From Diabrotica undecimpunctata (Eukaryota > Arthropoda > Insecta > Coleoptera > Chrysomelidae): a stretch of 64,000 bases of DNA. The translations under genes were made by a program, and so were the position numbers. Under the pieces are notes generated by a model. It ran no database searches and was not told the DNA's origin. It saw only the letters and a list, made by a program, of their open reading frames with translations. Positions 36,301 to 49,300 of this stretch are shown in pieces. Within the stretch, counting starts at the first letter, position 1; each line of letters begins with the position of its first letter. The stretch spans positions 65,782,141 to 65,846,140 of the forward strand of contig NC_092809.1 in assembly GCF_040954645.1 (NCBI RefSeq). The letters are read 5' to 3'.

Positions 36301-39300
36301 AACAACTGTCGATTAGTGTGTCTGAACAATAAAATATTACGGCGGCCAGATTTGTATGAAGTGGGGATATACACAGAAATGCATTCCGACAGTGTGGTTC
36401 CAAGCAATCACTTCTAGGCCGTTAACAAAAATTATTTTATTTGTGGTATCTTCATGGAACCACTGGGCCCCAAAGGGTTAAGATACAGTAACAATAGGAA
36501 AAATACAATTTTGCAATCTTCAAAATTTGTATAATATATTAAAGAAATGTAATTACCACATATAATAAATAAAGCACAAAAAAAACTGTTGAAAATGTAC
36601 CGTTTTTTAGCATTCTAGACTATAATAATCCCATGGATCGGTGTTAATAGAGCACAAAAATATTTATTTTATATCATAAATTGTAATTTGCTTAACAGTT
36701 TTTTAAATTTTATATCTGATAATTGCACAATTTTTTTTTTTAATTTTTAAGACAAAAAGGATGGTTATGTCCAGGTTCCCATGAAATTTTCATTCGCAGT
36801 CGACGAAAAACGCAATCCTAATATTTTGGAAGGATGTAGAAATTTGGTTGGAGTCAGCCAGCCATCTTTATGTTTATTAAAGCCATCCACTACATCTGCA
36901 GAAAAGTATTTGGCATATCCAAGAAGTTGTAAAGAGATTCAAGAAAACGGTAAGTAAATTTATGAGCTATATTTTATGTTATCTATGTTCGTATATAAAA
37001 TAGCTAGTAAGGCATTGATATTAACTTATAAAAAGTACCTACTGTTCGTCTTTTTCATATTCTTAGAATGTCCAGTCATCAAATAGATGTTTGCTATTAT
37101 TGTTGTTTATGATTTTACGAAAGAAAGCGGTTTTAAAAATTTATTTTTTCATCATTTCAAACCGTTTGAGTAGATATTTTAGGGATATCTTTTTTATTTA
37201 ATTGGCTGCGATATGTATCTGTGATTGAACCCATACTAGTTATTTTTGTCATATCACTAATAGACCAAAAATTATTGTTCTTGATTGTGAATAATAATAA
37301 ATAACACGGGTTAACAAGTTAAACCGTGACTTAGGCTTTTTATTTAAAAAAAAAGTCCATTGAGTCATTACGCCAACACTGATGACGTAATGTCAAACAC
37401 ATAATATAGCAATTGATAACCATTTAAAAATTAAAATTGGCGTGTTTTAAAATTTTTTCCAAAGTAGTCTGTTTCTAAAATATTGAACTTATTCCATACT
37501 TTTGCATATGTATCTCTATTTTATGCTTTTGTATAACTTTAACTATAAATGTTCCCTAATTCATCTTAAACTTCTAATTATTTTAACCTTCACTTTAAGA
37601 TTTTTTCATTTTATTCCCAATGCAATAAACCAGAAGAATTTCTGGTGTATCTTAATAAATGTATAATAGTCCTATAGTCGACACAATTTTTATTATGCAA
37701 TTGCTTAACCGTTTCAGATATTAAACATCATCATCGAATATTATTTTAATATCTACTGCTATTAGCATGGTATTATATACAACTTTAGGATAGTTATGAT
37801 TAATATTCGTTCTATACGATATAAAACAGTTGAATTATTTTTGTTTCTAAAGGAATTAAGATTTCCCCCGACAGTTGCGATTATTGAGCACTGGTTTAAA
37901 GCCAACAAGCCTTTTTTGTAGAAAAATATACATATCACAATTGCTAGGTATTAATTGTTAGGTATTAATGTTATACTAGGTACCCTAATTATTTCTACAA
38001 ATAATAATTTCTCTCCTATAACAAAATATTTCTTTTTGTTGAATGCATCCTTTTTTGAGTTTTTATCGGTTTACAACAAGAATCTTGTTTTCTTAATAAT
38101 AAGAGTAAACACCAAAGAAATAATAATAACAAAAAGTTTACAAATATTGGCATTTGCAGATGATGTTAATATCATAGTTAGAAGCAAAAGAGAGGTGATA
38201 GAAGCAATTAATGCGATAGAAAGAGCAGCACAAAACAGAGGCCTAAACATTAACGAAATAAAAACCAAATACATGAAGGCCAGCAAATCGACAGGCCAAA
38301 GAAACCTACAGAATCTGACAATAGGAGACTATAACATCGAAAGCGTGAAAAATTTTACATATCTAGGTTCACTAGTTACCGCAGGTAACAACCTCAGTGA
38401 AGAAGTTAAGAGAAGAATACATGTCGCTAATAAAACATATAATGAACTTATTAAACATCTAAGATCTAACAACTTTACAAGAAAAACAAAATGCAAAATA
38501 TACAAGACCTTGATAAAACCAGTCTTTGTATATAGATCAGAGAAATGGACACTGTCAAAGGCGATGAGAACCTATAGGTACGTTTGAACGAAAATCCTTA
38601 GACACATATATAAGGGGGTGAACGAAAATGACATATGGCGCAGAAGATATAATTTTGAACTATACACAGCATACAATGAATCCGAGATCATAACATCCAT
38701 AAAGATCGGACGTCTACGCTGGATGGGCCATGTTGAACGGATGTTGGAGAGTGAAACACCAAAATATATAATGAGGCACAAACCATTAGGGAGAACGTCA
38801 AAGGGAAGACCCAAACTTAGAGACATGGAACAAGTGGAACAAGATCTGAAAACAGTATTACCAACTAGAATAACAAAGCAAGGAGCAGAACAGAATGACG
38901 GAAAATCCTAGAACAAGCCAGAAACCAGAAATGGCTGTCAAGCTACTGATGATGATGATAACAAGAATCTTAATCTATACATATTTTGCATTTATAGATC
39001 ACCTGATTCTTCCACGGAACTATTTTTTCCAAACCTGTTAAATTTGCTAGACAAGTTAGCAAAAAGATTCTATGCCGTGAATATTAAATATGCTGTTGCT
39101 TTTGCTACCCAATTATCCTTAGTTAATATTTTCGAATCGTATGGTTTCACAATGCACGTTAATTCTCCTACAAGAATTACTAAAACAACATCTACTATAA
39201 TTGACTATATTGTCTCAGATTGCTCACCACTTGATGTACGCTCTACAATTAATAATGCAGGACTATCTGATCATAAAGCAGTATATACCAAATTTAACAC

Positions 39301-42300
39301 TCTTAACAAACAATTCTCCAAAAACCCAACGTTTAGGTAGGATTTTTTCCGCTCAGGACTTTCGTAAATTTCAAAATTTGTGCTTGACTTCTGGGTGGCA
39401 CTTTACCTCTGTGGACGTGTACTATAATTTCAGTGATTTTTTAGATAGCCTTGTCTCTATTTTCAATAGGGCTTTTCCTTTAATCACAATTAAGTCAAAA
39501 CCTCACAAATCCTGGACGACCAAAGGTATCCGCATATCAGCCAAGAATATGCGTTCACTAATGTACATCAAGAAATTTAAAACCAACGTCTTTGTCACTG
39601 AATATATCTCCTAGTACAGAGAAACCTGTCTAAAATTTATCAAAACAGCTAAAAAATGTACTATCGGAATCGTTTGAAAAGTTCTAAAAATATTGCAAAA
39701 GAAGCTTGGTCCATAATAAACGTTTTTTGAAATAAAACTAACACAGCCCAAATATTTTCTTTTCCAAACCCTGAAAATCTAAATGAATACTTCGTTAATG
39801 TGAGTAAAAATATAACATCAACTATTTTGCCATCTCAAGATCCTATTCCCAATTAAAAAAGGTCTTGACCTCATTCTTTAAAAGACCAGTTGATAGATTT
39901 GAACTGATCCAAACAATCAGCAGTATCAAACGCAAATCTTCCTGTAGTACTGATGGGCTATCCAAAAGAATTTTCATAAATCTCCCAAAAAATGTGTTGG
40001 AAGTCCTGGTCTCACTAATTAACGATTCCTTTAAAAGAGGTATATTTCCATACTGCCTAAAGACAGCCATTATTATTCCTCTGTATAAGCGTGGTGAAAA
40101 ATCAAATGTCTGCAACTATAAATAGACTTATTTCCTCACTACCGGTCCTATCCAAAAATTATTGGGAGAGTTTTAAAAGCCCGATTTATGTACATTTTTG
40201 TTGAAAACAACATTTTATCACAAAGTCAGCTTGGTTTTTTATCTAATAAATATACCAGTGATGCATATTTTCTGTACTACATGAGGTCTATCAAGCACTA
40301 AACAATAATCTTTATACTGCCACTGTTTTTTGTGGCTATGACAAAGCTTTTGATTTTGTAAATCACATTATTTTGATAAAAAAAACTAAAAAAATTTTTA
40401 CGGAATTTCAATTATTTATTTGAATTGGTTTTAATCTTACTTGAGTAATAGGAAACAACTAGTTAGAGCAAATTTTTCTTTTTGATGATGATACCAGTAT
40501 TACCTGGAGGAACTCAATATTGCAACTGTTGCAAACATGCAACTATAACTTCTAATCTACTTAAGATAAAAAACTGGTCCTACTTTTACTTTCTTTTTAA
40601 GTGGATAAGACGTCTTACCCACGTTTAACGACGGTACAATCAATTTAGCATCTTCCAAAATAATGAATATGGCCTTCCTTTTTTGTGTTTTAGTACAGCT
40701 GCCCAATCTGATGTTATTTTTTGGCAATACAATCTTAATGTTTGTATTATTAGTCAACACAATTTTTACTATGCAATTGCTTAACCGTGTAAGATATTAA
40801 ACATCATCATCGAATATTATCTTATGTTCTACTATTTTATGCTATAATGTTCTAATTTTTAATTCTTATATTCCTAACAGTTTTAATTAATTTAAATTAT
40901 TATTTTAGGAAATAATAAATCTGGAATATATGAAATTAAGCCCAGGATTAGCAGTAAACCCTTTGCAGTTCTTTGCGACATGGAAATTCAAGGCGGGGGA
41001 TGGACACATATCCAGAAAAGGTTCGACGGATCTCAAGATTTTTTCCAATTGTGGAGAGATTACAAGTTTGGCTTTGGAAATCTAGATGGAGAGTTCTGGA
41101 TGGGATTAGAGAACATTTATCACATGACAGGTAAGAATATAGATAATATAAGGATATAAAAACAATGGGCTGGCCGTGAATTTAAGATGGAAGAAAACAG
41201 GTGTTAAAAAAACTGCTGAATGCAAAAACACAGAAAAAGAGAGTTATTGTGAGACTAAAAGCGATGGGAGGATGATGTGGATAAGGGCGCTAGAAATCTC
41301 CTAGGCAGTCGATCATGAGGGAGAATGGCTACTGACCGTAATAGCAGAGGGTAATAGGCTTTTTGTTGTAACACTCGTCCGGCCAGACAACTGACAGTTT
41401 TTTTAAATAGTAAAATAGTATAGTTAGTATAAGTAGACCACTGTAACAAAAACCTATATGTTTTCTGCAGTCGATTTTTTGAACTTAATTAGTTATTAAC
41501 AAATTAAGGTCAAACAACGGTAAATTTTTGGCTTTTTCTGTCTATCAGCAAAAAGTGAAGTATTTAAAACAAATTTAATAGTATGAAACTAATAAGTTAT
41601 ATAAAAACCTCCAGAGTGGCGTTTTTAAATGTTTCTATCCTTATTTTTTGCTTAGAAAATTGCAAAATAAGTCAAAAATTTTGGTTTTTGTAAATGTTAA
41701 TAACGTTTTTAAAAATAAACCTTTTACGTTTATATTACACACAATATTGGGTCTTGTGTTGCTTAAAATATGTTTAAAATTTCAAGGCGATCGGTGAAAT
41801 GGTTTAAAAGTTATTAAATTTGTTTATTATAAATTAAATTTTTTGCAACAATATAAGTCGAAAAATAATGAAGATATAGTAATTATACGGGTAGCTTCTA
41901 AAGAAAAATATTTATTCTATTAATATTATTAAAAAAAAAATAAGAAAAAATAATTTTTAATATTCCAATAATATTTTGCAAAAATATGTCGATTTTTTGC
42001 TTATAAAAAATTAGAATAACTTTTTAATCATTGCGTGCAAGAAAATGTTTTTTATATTTAGAATGCCTGTATTTTTTTACAAATTTAAAAGAAAACCAAA
42101 TTGACCTATATTACTTTGAAACGAAGTTCTACCTCTGGGTCTAAAATTCTGAGTTAAAGATATTTTAGTTCTATTAAATCCACCCGTTTATGTTACCTTG
42201 CTTTTACATATCAACGTAAAATTCACACTTCGCTATTGAAGTGGGACCTATCTGGACCCCAGGCTTTTCCGCCACCCCTCCTTATCGTGTGACTTACGTG

Positions 42301-44346
42301 AGGAGGCTTATGATCTGACAGATACTTGGGGACACCCTCTGTTTTTATTGACTGTGGTTAAGCCACCTAACTATAGTGGTAGCACAAATATCGGCTTTTC
42401 TCCCTATTTACTTTACTGACTATTAAATTTATTTCAACTTGACATCGGTGTCCCCAAAAAAAAGAAAAAAAAGCGTGTGTTCCGAACAGAGAGCCACCAG
42501 CCTGGGCTAATGACTCTCTGTCCGAAAAATGTGTGTGCTCGTTCACTCAGCCGCCGAATTGGCAAAATGAATTTTGTTCTCTCCGCCGGCTGAGTGCTGG
42601 AGTGGGGTCTGGCCACTGAGCCCATGAATGCCGCACATGACCTCGGTGCTAAGGCTAAGAGTTCGCGCCAGGATCTACATACGATCTGCCTGACATACCT
42701 ATGCCTATACGGCTGATTTATAATAGGTCTGTTGGACCTTTTATATCTATATATTATTTAAGTACTTTAGAAACATTATTCATTTGATGTTCTCGGTTCG
42801 CTAGGCTTTGGTTTTAATTTAGACAGTGAGTGGGTTTTTTGATTTTTATAACTACTACTACTACTACTAAACTACTACTAAATATACCTTAACTATGGGG
42901 TGTGCATTCCCATAAGGTGTATATTGCTCGCACACTCCCCATGTATATATTTTTTTGGGTTTTGTTTTTTATCTAATCTAAGCTACTACTAAGTGTGCGT
43001 GTGTTGGGGTGTCCATTGCTCTAACACACCTTGGTGTATATTATTCTTATATAATATCTTTTTAGTCTTACCAGACTGTGACTGAATTGCTACAACCATC
43101 CAAACTCATCCAACCAACCATCTCTTGATTGTTCTTTTGTTTATTTCTATTCTAATATTAAATTATTTACTAAGTAATATGAGCCGAATAATATTTTACT
43201 CTAAATTGAATTCTTTATTGTATTATTTCAGGATTTGAAGCCAATGAACTGTTAATAGAACTTATTGATAAGGAAAAGAAAACAGCACATGCCCATTATA
43301 CATCATTTGCCATAGGCCCTGAAAAGGATGGGTACAAATTGACTGTACTTAGTGGATATTCAGGAGGCGCGGGTGATGGATTAACAGCACATTTAAATGC
43401 AAAATTTTCTACTTCAGATATGGATCTGGATGAAAACTCCGGCAGTTGTGCTAAAAGTTATGGTAAATAATATTTACTTATATTATATATTATTAACTCT
43501 GTGATTTTATTAACTAGAGTCCAGTTTTCCTGTATTAAGTAAAATGAACTACTATCTTTATTGGTAATTAACCACAATTTCTACATATATTGTTATTATT
43601 ATACCACAAGTCTTCTTCTACTTCGCGTGCCATATCAGATTTATCCGACGTTGGCGATCACCATTGTGAAGGCTTCTCGATCTTCTGCAATATGAAATAA
43701 TTGTCCTGCATTTGGTATCTGAGTCCATTCACGATTGTTTTTTAAACAAGAAACTTGTTTCCTTCCTACACCTCTACGGTCCTCTATTTTGTCTTTAAGG
43801 TTCAAGTGTAATATTTTATATCGACTTCCCCTTAGTATATGTCCCAGATTAGACATTTTTCGATGTTTAGCAGTCTTTGTACACACCTAAATATGAAGAC
43901 AAAAACGCAGATTTATAAAACATTAGTGCGAAGTATTATGACATACGGGGCTGAAAATTGGATCATAAACAAGAAAAACAGCAGTAAGATAGTAGCAACA
44001 GAGATGGAATGCCTGCGAAGATGCTGCAGAGTAACAAGAATGGATAGGAGAAGTAATGACGAAATAAAGCAAAGAACATCAATAGAAACAGACATACTAA
44101 CATTATATAGAACAAAAAAGATTAAAGTGGTATGGACATGTAATAAGAACTAGCGACAGCAGATGGATAAAGAGAATAGCCGAATGGAGCCCCATAGGAA
44201 GGAGGAAAAGAGGACGACCCCGAAAATCCTGGAGGAACGAAGTAGACGCAGCCATGAGTAAAAGATTACTAAACGATGGAGAATGGAACAACAGAGAGAG
44301 ATAGAAACGGTTGAGCGAGGGAAGGCAGTGAATACTGTAGAATCCC

Positions 44347-44389
<43 letters not shown>

Positions 44390-46325
44390 CAGTCTTTATC
44401 AGTTCTCTATCTTTGTTGACGCTCCTTAGTACTTCTTCATTAGTTTTCCTTGCTGTCCAAGGTATCTTCCGCATTCGTCTATGAACCCACATTTCCAATG
44501 CTTCAAGTTTGTTCATGATCGATACTTTTAGCGTCCACACTTTTGCACTATACAAAAGTACGGACCGAACATTACACTTAACCATTCTTTGCCTTAGTTC
44601 TAAACTGAGACGGTTATTGCAAAGAAATGACTTCATTTTCATGAAAGTAGTTTTAGTCATTGCTATTCTACGTTTTATTTCTGTCTGGATCTAGTTGGTC
44701 CATTATCACAGTTCCCAAATATATCATTTTGTGAACTATCTCAACTTGGACTTAGTTTAATTGAAGTTTTGCATCGGGATGTGGGTCACGACCAAACACT
44801 AAAAATTTGGTTGTGTTTGAGTTTATTTTATTGCTCATTTCCTCTCCTACCTCGTGAATAAGATCAAGCAGAATTTGAAGACCTGCAATAATATCTGATA
44901 GAATTACTGTATCGTCTGCATATCTAATCACATTAAGTAGTTTACCAACATACCTCAAGTAGAAGACTTTAAAATGATCGGGTCAATATTTTTGTGGTGC
45001 GTTTTTGGGACAAGTTCGTTGGCGGATAGTTCATTTAATTACATGAAATCAACTTTCCCTTGAGAATACATACCTGTCAGAAAAAATTCTAGTCTAAGAT
45101 TTGTCTTTAAACAAGTAATTAACTTAAAGCAAAAACTACCAGAATGACAAGAAAAACTAACAAAACAAAGCAGACAGTGACAGGATTGGCAGAGGAATGA
45201 CGTATTAAAAAACTGTCACGAAAGGAAACGAAAATAAAGTTAAAGGAGTAGTAGCTTTACTGATAAATCGAAAAGTAACATTTAGAAACAAGATAGTAGA
45301 ATCCAACGGAAGTGAAACCAAAAACATAAGTAACAAGTAATTAAGAAATTGAAGAAAGCAAGAGGAGCTCCATGCTTCAACAATATACCGGCCGAATTTC
45401 TTAAGTACAGTTTTTACTGTCTTGCTAAGTAGATACGAATCTATTTTGTGAAAGTAAGCAAATATATACTAGCAATAATAACTCTATAGAAATAACTACT
45501 AGTTTAATTTTTACTCATTCCAGTCATATCTTGATTCAGTCTCTCGTTGAATATATTAATTCTAGATAAGAAAACTAACGATTTTCCCATGAAACTCTTT
45601 AATACATTTATGTTTTTTAATTACCGTATTGTCAAATTCTATTACAAGCCTAAGAAGGTATCTATAAAATCCTGGCATCCATTGGTAGCGGAAATCTTTT
45701 TAAAGTAAGCTAATGTCACGGAGAAAGGCGCTCTGACATTTTCTGTCAAAGTATGACACTAGACCAGAAGACTTCAGGGAAGAGGAGGATTAACCGTGTT
45801 TCGGCTAAAACCTTAACCACAGCTCCAAGTAGTGGTCTTAACACTCAATACAAAACTAAAATCCATATTTTAGTTATAAATAGTTATCTTTATAAAAGAA
45901 TAACTGCATTATATTAAGTTAAATTTACAACTAGCTGTACATATTACCAAAAATAAAAAAATGAGCATAATAACCGCCTACTACCAATAGAAACAAAACA
46001 AGGAAATCTTTCCGTAAGGCTATGAAATAATTTCGATACTTACCGGTTTCTGGCTTTCGAGATAAAAAGAAACAAGATTTTAGAAACCTACAACTCAATT
46101 TCCTCCTTTGTGCTCTCCCCATTCTTTCTCTTCTCTCATTATTACGTTTACCATGTTTCTTTTATTTAGCCTAGAACCCACTCGCTTCTAGAAGTTTTTC
46201 TCTTATTTGTACACCTCTGACAGTTGAAAAAGTGGGCGGAAGTGTCCGGCACCTCATAAACAACACAGTACGCCGAGACATATTTATCTATCCTATTTGT
46301 GAAGGTGATATCTTAAAGGAACAAC

Positions 46326-46358
<33 letters not shown>

Positions 46359-49300
46359 CCTCTAAAAAAACAGCTGATCTGGTAGATTGGTAGATGAAAA
46401 GGGGGGTTGAGAAATCCAAGTGTACTCTGTTCAACAGTTCATTATATTTCGCCAATTTTCATTGGCTTCATCAGATGAGAGGTACAATTATTTAAAATAT
46501 GGTAAAATACAATTTAGTAGTTGTTTGTAAAGATATAAATACCCCATGGGAAGCCCCAGTACAGAAGATAATCTAGCGGAAAAATAAAGATAACCATAAC
46601 TTCAAAAAACTAAGTAAGAAAACAGCAACTGGTAAAAAAAAGGGGGCGAAAATTGGCTCCTAATAAGAAAAAGGTAGTAAAGAGTGCAAGAAAAAACAGA
46701 AACCAAAAAAATCTAAATAAAAGAAAAACAGGATAGCCGATGATGTGAAAGAGCCGGTGAAGGAGATGTAAAAGTATAAGATCAAAATCTTAGCGTTACA
46801 AGAAATTTAATGGAAATATCAAAGGGCAATAGTAAAAAAGAAATACACAGTGTTTTATTCCGGAGGGTCATAATGGTATAGTTTTCCTAATTAGCAGGAA
46901 ACTAAGGGAATAGGTAATAGAGCGATAGATAGCAATCTAATTTTACATTCTTTAATGCATATGCTCCGACTGAGAATGCCAAAGAAGAAGACAAAAATGA
47001 GTTTAACAAGAAACTCCAAAAAAATGATATACCAAAATATACCCAAGAATGGGAGATTAATTTTACTAGGAGATTTTAACGCAATGCTAGAATCAGACAT
47101 AAATAAAGACGTAGCTGGAAAGAAAACTCTCCACACAATTACGAAAACTAACGGGAGAATGCTTTGTAACCTTGCCGCAGCAACAGACACATTTATTTAT
47201 TATTAGCATACACTTTAAATACAAAAAAACAACTGGGGGTATTTAAATAGATCATATTTTGATATAAAAAAAGAAGAAGAACAACTGAAGATGTCAGGTC
47301 ATATCGGGGTGCAAACGCAGACTCTGACCACTTTCTGATAAAAGGAAATGTGAAAATAAAAATAATAAAAATGAAATGAAAAAATGAAATGTAGGGAAAC
47401 TAGAGTCAGATACTATGGTATTGCGTCTCACTTATGCCATTTTTGATAAAAAAACTAAATAGTTTGGATAAAAACTAAAAATACTTTAGAGATTTTCTGG
47501 GCAACAAACAAAGAAATGGCTAAGGGAAAAGGAATCTGTCTTACATTGGTAACTGGCCTAGGCCAGCAACTTTGGCATTAGATGTAACAATTTAAAACAT
47601 TTCCAGCCACGTTGTTGGGAGATAGTTGCAAGAATATTAACAAGCCACACGTTGGGCGCCAGTTGTAATCGATTTAATTTGCCTACCACATTGGGGGTCA
47701 CTTGTAACAATATATAATTGCTTATAAGGAGCTAAATGTGGAGACTGAGCAAATAATGGGCTAAAGATAGGGTAAGCAAATAAACTGAAACGTTTGCAAG
47801 CGGCTACTCTTGTTTTGTTTGGAGAGTTGTGGTCATGAATAAGGTTTCTTTATTTGAGGAACTGGAAGGGGTAACTACAAAGAAATAAACCAAAAAAATA
47901 CTTACAGAGATTTCCTGGGCTAAACTATATAAATTGGACACCGTTTAAAAGAATCCTCTTGCTGGATAGAAAGAAAGGCTTTTCTTTCCTAAAAAATGTT
48001 TAAGGATAAAAATCTTTTTAAAAGAAATAATTTTAAACTCCTGGTTTAAAGAGAAACATCACATATTTATTAATATTTTACATTAACAGTTATTACACAC
48101 AATATTAACAAAATTTATCAACAAACCTTACATTGGCGCTATTTGTAGCAATTTAAATAATTATTATAAATTAAAACATCCTAATTTTGATCAATATTAC
48201 TTACATTGAGTTTAACCTTTAAACAAAGCAGAATTTAAAATTTTGGTTATGTACCAAATGACAGAAAAGGATAATACCAAATGACAGAAAAGGATAATAC
48301 TGACTGTCATATTATGTCGAAATGAAATATCAAACCTTGTTGAAACAATAATTAAATATTAAAGATAACTTTATTTAAAAGAATATAACAATTACTTGGG
48401 ATTGGATACAAATCAAACAAACTATCCCACACAAACTGCAAATGGTCTGGGGTGACCCTTGGAAACACAAAATGGACAAATCTTGGGGAGGTCAAACATT
48501 AACTTGGGCTTCGCGGATTATCCTGGATCATAACAAAATGTATTCTTCAAAAGTCGGCTAATTAATTCTTACTTAAAACCATGTGGACTTCCTAAGACGT
48601 TGAAAACGATGTTTTACAAAGTCCTCACATAGGACACAGCACAACAAATCGGTGATTAAATAACTCTCTGAACACAGCCTGCCAAATAGCATTTTGAGTA
48701 TAAATTCACTTCTTAACTCATACAATCAAGCAAAAAATTGCCGGTTATGAAATACTACATACCGAATCCGAATCCAAACTACTTCTCCAAACTGCTACTA
48801 CACTTTACTATTTTTCGATGACAAAAAACGAATAACGAATAACCATAACGAATTTTAACAAAATCCGGACCCAAAACAGTTAAACTGACTGATTTTGGCA
48901 GCGGTTCTACGGGGAGTGATATAATCCTCTCAAACTCGGTCTCTTGTCAGCACCCATTTTCTCATAAACTTAAGTGGAAATATATATTTATTTCACGCGC
49001 AATATTAGTCAGAATCAAGATCAAAACAAATACCAATCTGTGTTTTATAAACAAGAATAAAAATGTTTATATTATCAATCTTAGCGTCATAAAAAAATGA
49101 TAATATTTTTGATGATTTAACTTGTGCAAGGTTAATCAAAATGCTACAATTTAATTATTTTAAGGTATACAAGAAACAAATGATAAGCTTTAAAAAATCA
49201 GAACTACAATTTATGCATCGTGTTAATTTATCTCATAAGTTTTAAATAAAAATTGTTATTTTGTTTTTTTGTTTTTTTTTAGAGGGTGGATGGTGGTATA

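Noticed and set aside
42640..42700. tRNA-like or tRNA-derived SINE head in the GC-rich island
   Set aside because: No A and B box pair at the right spacing and no cloverleaf could be drawn.
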